Of a stretch of 9,283 bases of DNA, positions 1 through 4,438 are shown in pieces. The DNA is from Campylobacterales bacterium (GTDB taxonomy: Bacteria > Campylobacterota > Campylobacteria > Campylobacterales > QNZT01). Numbering within the stretch: the first letter of the stretch is position 1; the number at the start of each line of letters is the position of its first letter. The DNA lies in NCBI GenBank assembly GCA_015663225.1, contig DQSO01000174.1, forward strand, positions 1 to 9,283, in the 5' to 3' direction. The notes beneath the pieces were generated by a model. It searched no databases and was not told where the DNA came from. It saw only the letters and a list, made by a program, of their open reading frames with translations. The position numbers and the translations under genes are program-made.

Positions 1-76
1 AATCACCTCCACCTACACTTTGTACCTCAACTATATTTCCACACTTATTACATCTGTATGATTCATACTGTCTCAT
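1..76 (-). CDS. dfx: Desulfoferrodoxin / superoxide reductase, N-terminal fragment
   Basis: Only the first 25 codons are in the window; the gene continues beyond base 1. Translation on the minus strand from ATG at 76-74 gives MRQYESYRCNKCGNIVEV followed by a Gly-rich turn ending in Asp25. The C9-x2-C12 pair, the GNIVEV stretch and the GGGD turn match the rubredoxin-like N-terminal domain of desulfoferrodoxins, where a CC pair follows just downstream (outside this window). In the known family the C-terminal iron centre reduces superoxide to hydrogen peroxide in the cytoplasm of anaerobes and microaerophiles. A good Shine-Dalgarno, AGGGAG, lies at 87-82, five bases before the start, which fixes the start. 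The gene is divergent from a PerR-type regulator, so peroxide-responsive control by that neighbour is likely. Whether the C-terminal catalytic domain is present cannot be seen. Confidence 0.85.
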   Translation of the reverse strand, partial: MRQYESYRCNKCGNIVEVQSVGGGD

Positions 77-97
77 AACTTCTCCCTAATATTTATT

Positions 98-178
98 GGA
101 TAATTTTTATCCTTAAGAGAACTCTATCATAAAGAATCTTAAATAACTTTTAGTAAATAATAATTTTTGTCCTTTAAG
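98..178. promoter_or_regulatory. Divergent dfx-perR control region with palindrome and repeated element
   Basis: The 124-bp gap between the divergent dfx and perR genes holds a perfect 6-3-6 palindrome, GGATAA-TTT-TTATCC, at 98-112. An element ATAATTTTTATCCTTAAG at 100-117 recurs 60 bp away as ATAATTTTTGTCCTTTAAG at 160-178, with one substitution and one inserted T. The first copy overlaps the likely start of dfx transcription (minus-strand TATGAT at 131-126), and the second lies just upstream of the perR TATAAT. This arrangement would let one protein, most simply PerR itself, control both genes. The assignment as PerR operators is an inference; the repeats themselves are seen directly. Confidence 0.5.
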
Positions 179-188
179 TTAATTTATA

Positions 189-194
189 TATAAT
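189..194 (+). promoter_or_regulatory. perR -10 box, leaderless arrangement
   Basis: A perfect TATAAT ends six bases before the perR ATG at 201, so transcription should start at or within a base or two of the start codon. No Shine-Dalgarno is visible in front of the ATG. Upstream there are T-rich runs but no -35 box, as is usual for Campylobacterota sigma70 promoters. The perR message is therefore probably leaderless. Confidence 0.5.
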
Positions 195-200
195 ATTTGT

Positions 201-605
201 ATGAAAAATATATCAAGACTAAAAGATAGCAACCTAAAAGTTACTCCTCAAAGATTAGAGATAGTAAAAATACTTTCAACCTATGGTCATATGAATATCA
301 ACTCTTTATATGAAGCACTAAGAGAGAAGTTTCCAACACTATCTCTTGCAACTATTTATAAAAATATTCATACTATGAGAGATAAATCTTTTTTAAGTGA
401 AGTAAAAATCCCAAACCAAAAAAATCTATATGAGCTAAAAAAAGAAGAACACTCTCATATAGTATGTTCAAAGTGCGATGACATTATAGATATTGAGCTT
501 GATACTTCTTCATTTATAAATCAAGCATCATCAATAAGTAACTATAAACTAGATAAAAGTTCAATAGTTTTAATTGGTATCTGTCCTAAATGTGCTACAA
601 TATAA
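201..605 (+). CDS. perR: Fur-family peroxide-responsive repressor PerR
   Basis: This 134-residue protein has the size and layout of the Fur family: a winged-helix DNA-binding half (about 1-80) with the typical LKVTPQR start and a recognition-helix stretch SLATIYKNI (48-56), then a metal-binding dimerisation half. By alignment from memory to Bacillus PerR, the regulatory metal ligands fall on H30, E78 (Asp in Bacillus), H84, H86 and D97. The structural zinc site is C89-x2-C92 and C128-x2-C131. The region around H30 and EKFPTLSLATIY resembles PerR more than Fur. Known PerR proteins sense peroxide by metal-catalysed oxidation of a ligand His and then release DNA. The divergent superoxide reductase gene, whose product makes peroxide, supports the role. 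No ribosome binding site precedes the ATG; see the promoter entry. A Fur or Zur role is less likely but not excluded. Confidence 0.82.
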   Translation: MKNISRLKDSNLKVTPQRLEIVKILSTYGHMNINSLYEALREKFPTLSLATIYKNIHTMRDKSFLSEVKIPNQKNLYELKKEEHSHIVCSKCDDIIDIELDTSSFINQASSISNYKLDKSSIVLIGICPKCATI

Positions 606-623
606 AAAATATAGGAGTTTAAC

Positions 624-1121
624 ATGGCAAAAGAACATAGTTTAGATATAACTGCAGAATTTGACAAACAAGAGATGAAAAATGCAATCGACCAAGCACA
701 AAGAGAAGTAGGCTCAAGATATGACTTTAAAGGTGTAATGGCTGATATTGTTTACAGTGAATCTGGAAAAAGCATCACTATAACTTCAACAACAGACAAC
801 AAAGTAGAAGCTATTATGGATATAGTCATAGCAAAAATCATCAAGCGAGGTATCAGCTCAAAAGCAGTAAATGAACATAGCCGAGATACCATAGGTGGTG
901 GAAATATCAAGCTAGTTCTAGCTATAAGAGATACACTTGACACAGAAAATGCTAAAAAAATAGTAAAAGAGTTCAAAACAAAAAAACTAAAAGTAAATGC
1001 CCAGATAAGAGGCGAAGAGGTAAGAGTTACATCAAAATCTATTGATAATTTGCAAACTTGTATGGCATGTGTTAGAGAGATGGACTTAGAAGTACCAATC
1101 AGCTTTAAAAATATGAAATAA
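624..1121 (+). CDS. yajQ: YajQ-family nucleotide/RNA-binding protein (UPF0234)
   Basis: The protein is 165 residues, the normal length of the YajQ family, and has its typical beginning (MAKEHSLDIT, then a helix and GSRYDFKGV at about 30-38). The family folds as two ferredoxin-like halves. Members bind RNA or nucleotides, and some bind cyclic di-GMP (reported in Xanthomonas), but a general cellular role is not settled. The protein is cytoplasmic, with no signal peptide or membrane segment. The start is supported by AGGAG at 613-617. The gene begins 18 bases after perR and ends two bases before the next start codon, so the three genes are probably co-transcribed. No functional link to peroxide stress is evident from the sequence alone. 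Confidence 0.9.
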   Translation: MAKEHSLDITAEFDKQEMKNAIDQAQREVGSRYDFKGVMADIVYSESGKSITITSTTDNKVEAIMDIVIAKIIKRGISSKAVNEHSRDTIGGGNIKLVLAIRDTLDTENAKKIVKEFKTKKLKVNAQIRGEEVRVTSKSIDNLQTCMACVREMDLEVPISFKNMK

Positions 1122-1123
1122 TA

Positions 1124-2176
1124 TTGAACTATATAGGCTCAAAACATAGACTAAGAGCTTTTTTAAAACATGAGATTAAAAAAGTTGTTGGAGATGATTT
1201 GAGTCAAAAAGTTTTTTGTGACCTTTTTGCGGGAAGTGGAGCAGTTGGAAAATCTTTTAAAAATGAAGTAAAACAACTCATATCCAATGATATCGAGCAT
1301 TACAGCTATATCCTAAACAAAAACTATATTGGCAATACAAAAGCTATAAAAAATCAAACTAAGCTAATAGAAGAGCTAAACTCTCTTACATTAAAAGATG
1401 ATGGTTTTATATATAGACACTATTGCAAAGGAAGTGGAAGCCAAAGACTATATTTTAGTGACTACAACGGCAAAAAAATAGACACCATAAGAACACAACT
1501 TAACCTTTGGAGAAAAACATCCTTTATAGATGAAAATACATACTACTTTTTACTAGCCTCACTTATAGAAAATGCAGATAGCGTTGCAAATACAGCATCA
1601 ATTTACAGTGCATTTTTAAAAACTCTTAAAAAAACTGCTCAAAAGAAACTGATACTAACTCCAGCAAAGTTTGAATTAAGCCCAAATACTCATATAGTTT
1701 ACAATCAAAACAGCGACACTCTTATCAAACAAATCCAAGGTGACATCCTCTACCTAGACCCACCATACAACCAAAGACAATATGGCTCAAACTATCACAT
1801 ACTAAATACTATCTCAATATATGATGAGTTTATCCCATACGGAATAACAGGAGTAAGACCAACCTACACAAGATCACTCTATGCCCAAAAAAGACATACA
1901 AATCAAGCCTTTAATAACCTCATCAAAAATGCAAACTTTAACTATATATTTTTAAGCTACAACAACGAAGGCTTAATGAGTAAAGAGTTTATAAAAAATA
2001 CCATGCAAAAATATGGCGACTATCATTTAGTTAAAAAAGAGTATAAAAAATTTCATACAACAAAAAGCACAAACCAAAATCAAAAAGCTGATAGGACTTA
2101 TGAGTATCTACATGTTTTGGTTAAAAGATACTCTTATTTAAATCCAACCAAACAAAACACGATAAACTCCATATGA
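1124..2176 (+). CDS. D12-class DNA adenine-N6 methyltransferase, orphan
   Basis: The start is TTG at 1124, only two bases after the yajQ stop. It gives MNYIGSKHRL, the conserved beginning of this family (Dam/D12 class, COG3392-like). The SAM-binding motif DLFAGSG is at 33-39 and the catalytic DPPY at 212-215, followed by NQRQYGSNYH, which is typical of the subgroup that transfers a methyl group to adenine N6 in DNA. At 350 residues it is a complete single-domain enzyme. No Shine-Dalgarno is obvious, so translation may depend on coupling to yajQ. No restriction endonuclease lies in the window, so it looks like an orphan methylase that could act in epigenetic regulation, or a relic of a restriction system. 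The target sequence cannot be read from the protein. Its last 43 bases overlap the convergent methyltransferase gene. Confidence 0.85.
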   Translation: MNYIGSKHRLRAFLKHEIKKVVGDDLSQKVFCDLFAGSGAVGKSFKNEVKQLISNDIEHYSYILNKNYIGNTKAIKNQTKLIEELNSLTLKDDGFIYRHYCKGSGSQRLYFSDYNGKKIDTIRTQLNLWRKTSFIDENTYYFLLASLIENADSVANTASIYSAFLKTLKKTAQKKLILTPAKFELSPNTHIVYNQNSDTLIKQIQGDILYLDPPYNQRQYGSNYHILNTISIYDEFIPYGITGVRPTYTRSLYAQKRHTNQAFNNLIKNANFNYIFLSYNNEGLMSKEFIKNTMQKYGDYHLVKKEYKKFHTTKSTNQNQKADRTYEYLHVLVKRYSYLNPTKQNTINSI

Positions 2177-2736
2177 GGTTTATCTATCTTTCCAGATTCA
2201 AAAACTTTCAGATCTTTAAAGCCTACCTCTTTAGCTATTTTTAACAACTCCTCTGTATCAAATCCAAAATGAAAAACTCCCTCATTATCGCTATGAAATG
2301 AGCCATCTTCACTCTCTAAATCAGCCAAAGCTATAAAGCCACCATCTTCAAGCATATCATGTAAGTTTTGTAGAAGTTTTTTTGTATCTTTAACATGATG
2401 AATAGTCATAGATGAAACAATACCATCAAATTTTTTATCCAACTTCTGACATGATATATCCATTTCAACAATCTCTATATCACATAAAAACTCATCTTTT
2501 TTACTTTCAAAGACCTCTAGCATAGATTTTGAGTTATCAAGTGCAGTAATTTTAGAAACTTTTTGAGATAAGAAAAAGCTCAACAATCCTGTCCCCGCAC
2601 CCAAATCAGCAAGGTGCATATCATCTTTCAAATCTATATTTTCAACTATCACACTTGCTATAGATTTTGCATTTTCAACTCTTAGGCTTTTCATATCCCA
2701 GCTCTTTGACTTATGAGCAAATAGATCTTTTTTCAT
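2134..2736 (-). CDS. Class I SAM-dependent methyltransferase, substrate unknown
   Basis: A 200-residue Rossmann-fold methyltransferase of the Methyltransf_11/25 type. Motif I is DLGAGTG at 44-50, the acidic residue that binds the SAM ribose is D67 (ALDNS), and a post-motif SMTIHHVKD stretch follows near residue 110. The N-terminus (FAHKSKSWDMKSLRVENAKSIA) is typical of a common small family annotated only as methyltransferase. It is soluble and cytoplasmic, with no added specificity domain. Its ATG shares a base with the upstream stop (TAATG), so it is translationally coupled to the PP-loop tRNA-thiolation-like gene; an RNA or cofactor substrate is possible but unproven. The 3' end runs 43 bases into the convergent DNA methylase gene, with no terminator between them. 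Confidence 0.82.
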   Translation of the reverse strand: MKKDLFAHKSKSWDMKSLRVENAKSIASVIVENIDLKDDMHLADLGAGTGLLSFFLSQKVSKITALDNSKSMLEVFESKKDEFLCDIEIVEMDISCQKLDKKFDGIVSSMTIHHVKDTKKLLQNLHDMLEDGGFIALADLESEDGSFHSDNEGVFHFGFDTEELLKIAKEVGFKDLKVFESGKIDKPHMEFIVFCLVGFK

Positions 2737-3725
2737 TATTGTTTCACCACAAAATATTTATGAGCTTCCATCTTTGTATCAAAAGGAACAACTTTAATAA
2801 CCTCATCACCTATCAAAACTGAACCCTCTTCATTTTTTGGAGCTTTTGTGTAGCTCAAGATAAGCTTTGCTGCCAATATCTTATCATCATCACTACTATC
2901 ATGTGAGATTAGTGCTAAAGGTCCTGAAATATCATTTGCTTTTGCAAATAGATATTTAGGATTTTCAACCTTTTCTAGTCTATCATTGTCAACTTGATCT
3001 CGTCCTATTACAAGTTTTGCACCATCGGGAAGTCTTAGATGCCGACCAGACTTTAAAACATCTATATCTTCAACTACAAACTCATCAAACTCAAGATGAT
3101 CTCTTATCTTTGAAGCCATAGCACTCTCAGTCAAAAGACACCCACCACCTGGACTCTCAAACTCTTCAAATCCATACTCTTTTGCAAGTGATAACTGTAT
3201 CTCACGACTTCTACCCTCAATCCCAAGAAGCTTCTCTCTATCAACCCAACCATTTTTTTCAGCCAATGTAGGAGTCATAAGTTTCGCACTCATCGGACGA
3301 AGTATCAAACCACCCTCTTCATCTCCAGCAAGTTTTGTTACATTTTTGATAGCCTCAACTCTTTGACTCATCGGTCGCTGACCAATAACCTCTCCCGTTA
3401 CAATAAAAGAAGCATTATATTTTTCTAAAAGTGCCTTAGCAATCCTAAACATATTTGCATGACAATCAATACACGGATTAAAGCTTTTCCCATAACCATA
3501 CTTTGGACTAAAAAGTATATCTTGCACAAACTGCTCTCTAGCATTTATTATCTCAAAATCAGCCCCTACCATAGTTGCACGAGATTTTAAAAGCTCACTC
3601 TTATCTTCACTACTACCAAAACCAACATCGATAAATAGTGCTGTTACATCTATCCCTTGACTCGTCATAAGCTTAACAGCAATCATGCTATCAAGTCCCC
3701 CACTAAATAGTGCTAAAGCTCTCAT
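2736..3725 (-). CDS. MnmA/ThiI-like PP-loop ATPase with NFACT-R-like C-terminal domain, predicted RNA thiolation
   Basis: This 329-residue protein starts with a PP-loop, SGGLDS at 8-13, which binds ATP and adenylates the substrate in tRNA thiolation enzymes. C85 and C88 in NPCIDC and C196 in GGGC sit where MnmA-type 2-thiouridylases keep their reactive cysteines. The C-terminal part (about 226-329), with LPDGAKLVIGRDQVDNDRL, resembles the NFACT-R RNA-binding domain, known to occur fused to PP-loop proteins. The likely role is sulfur transfer to an RNA, probably a tRNA; the target base is unknown. It is not QueC and probably not MnmA itself, which lacks such a tail. A strong GGGGAG at 3741-3736 sets the start. 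It lies 19 bases after the PIN toxin gene and overlaps the next methyltransferase by one base. Confidence 0.78.
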   Translation of the reverse strand: MRALALFSGGLDSMIAVKLMTSQGIDVTALFIDVGFGSSEDKSELLKSRATMVGADFEIINAREQFVQDILFSPKYGYGKSFNPCIDCHANMFRIAKALLEKYNASFIVTGEVIGQRPMSQRVEAIKNVTKLAGDEEGGLILRPMSAKLMTPTLAEKNGWVDREKLLGIEGRSREIQLSLAKEYGFEEFESPGGGCLLTESAMASKIRDHLEFDEFVVEDIDVLKSGRHLRLPDGAKLVIGRDQVDNDRLEKVENPKYLFAKANDISGPLALISHDSSDDDKILAAKLILSYTKAPKNEEGSVLIGDEVIKVVPFDTKMEAHKYFVVKQ

Positions 3726-3744
3726 ATACTACTTACTCCCCATA

Positions 3745-4143
3745 TTATAAATATCTCTCTACAAATTTTTTACTATCTATCACATCTATATCTACATGAT
3801 AAAAACTCTTATCATTTGTAATTATCAAATCACACTTGGATTTTTTTGCACACATATATTGAATAGTATCTTCCAAATCACTGTTATCTATATTAAATGC
3901 TTGATTAAACAAATCATTATCTGCACCCATAATTGTACATATACTATTTACTAACATTAAAAATTCTTTTACATCTTTAACTTGCTTTTTTGCAATATAG
4001 TCAATATTTAAAAGTGTAATATTTAAAATCGCTGCTTCAAATAGTCCTTTTTCTACACTATTTAAAATCTGCATAGACTCTTTAAAGTTTTCTCGTTTTA
4101 AAATCAAATCGAGAAAAATATTTGTATCGAGAAAAATCTTCAT
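3745..4143 (-). CDS. PIN-domain (VapC-like) toxin of a type II TA module
   Basis: A 132-residue PIN-domain protein. It begins MKIFLDTNIFLD, with the first catalytic Asp at D6 (DTN). It also has the later acidic pair in DLEDTIQY (D89, E91, D92) and the final IITNDKSFY with D111. PIN domains use these acids to bind magnesium and cut RNA; VapC toxins often cut tRNA or rRNA. The acidic residue commonly found near position 43-46 is not clear here (ITLLNIDYIAKK), as in the PIN_3-type subgroup. The start overlaps the antitoxin stop by four bases (ATGA), the usual coupling for these pairs. The local DNA is visibly more A+T-rich than the PP-loop gene downstream, which suggests separate acquisition. 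Its partner and position support a toxin role; the RNA target is unknown. Confidence 0.85.
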   Translation of the reverse strand: MKIFLDTNIFLDLILKRENFKESMQILNSVEKGLFEAAILNITLLNIDYIAKKQVKDVKEFLMLVNSICTIMGADNDLFNQAFNIDNSDLEDTIQYMCAKKSKCDLIITNDKSFYHVDIDVIDSKKFVERYL

Positions 4144-4388
4144 TTTACTATTTCACTATATTTTAAATCATCAGTTTTAAAATCATCATCTAATATCCCA
4201 ACAAATTTACAAAAACTTCCACTATCTAAATCATCTTTTTTATAAGAGCTAGATATAAGTGCTAAATACTCTTCATAAGGTAGTATAACGGCTTTTTTAT
4301 GATTAGCTTTTTTATCAACAATCAATACAGTTTTATTTAACAACTTTGTAAATTGTGTTTGAGCTTGAGATATTCCTAGTTCCAACAT
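4140..4388 (-). CDS. Phd/YefM-like antitoxin of a type II TA module
   Basis: An 82-residue protein whose N-terminal half (SQAQTQFTKLLNK, then a basic strand and KKAVILPYEEYLAL at 31-44) matches the Phd/YefM antitoxin fold, which dimerises and binds DNA. The acidic C-terminal part (about 50-82, ending FKTDDLKYSEIVK) would be the flexible segment that blocks the PIN toxin. In known systems the antitoxin and the complex repress their own promoter. Here a 36-bp palindrome directly upstream is the obvious operator. AAAGGAG at 4400-4394 gives a strong ribosome binding site five bases from the ATG, consistent with the antitoxin being made in excess. Its end overlaps the toxin start (ATGA). The pair lies directly behind dnaG. 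Confidence 0.8.
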   Translation of the reverse strand: MLELGISQAQTQFTKLLNKTVLIVDKKANHKKAVILPYEEYLALISSSYKKDDLDSGSFCKFVGILDDDFKTDDLKYSEIVK

Positions 4389-4401
4389 AACTTCTCCTTT
4401 G

Positions 4402-4437
4402 TATATAAGTACATATTATCATATATGTACTTATATA
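4402..4437. promoter_or_regulatory. Palindromic TA operator enclosing the -10 box
   Basis: Two perfect 15-bp arms, TATATAAGTACATAT (4402-4416) and its reverse complement (4423-4437), are separated by six bases. On the minus strand the sequence TATGAT (4423-4418) falls at the centre as a -10 candidate, with transcription expected to begin inside the proximal arm. A protein bound to the palindrome would block RNA polymerase, as expected for antitoxin autoregulation. The site ends two bases from the dnaG stop codon, so it could also act as a weak hairpin in the dnaG transcript, although it has no G+C stem or U-run of a standard terminator. Confidence 0.7.
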
Positions 4438-4438
4438 T

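Noticed and set aside
752..976. A 74-residue open frame on the minus strand.
   Set aside because: It lies wholly inside yajQ, whose family assignment is secure, and has no ribosome binding site or recognisable family.
2736..3725. Calling the PP-loop protein QueC/ExsB, argininosuccinate synthase or MnmA.
   Set aside because: SGGLDS is shared by all of these, but the cysteine positions are MnmA-like and the C-terminal tail is NFACT-R-like, so none of the three names fits the whole protein.
4402..4437. Rho-independent terminator for dnaG.
   Set aside because: The hairpin is almost all A-T and lacks a U-run; its position over the antitoxin -10 box fits an operator better.
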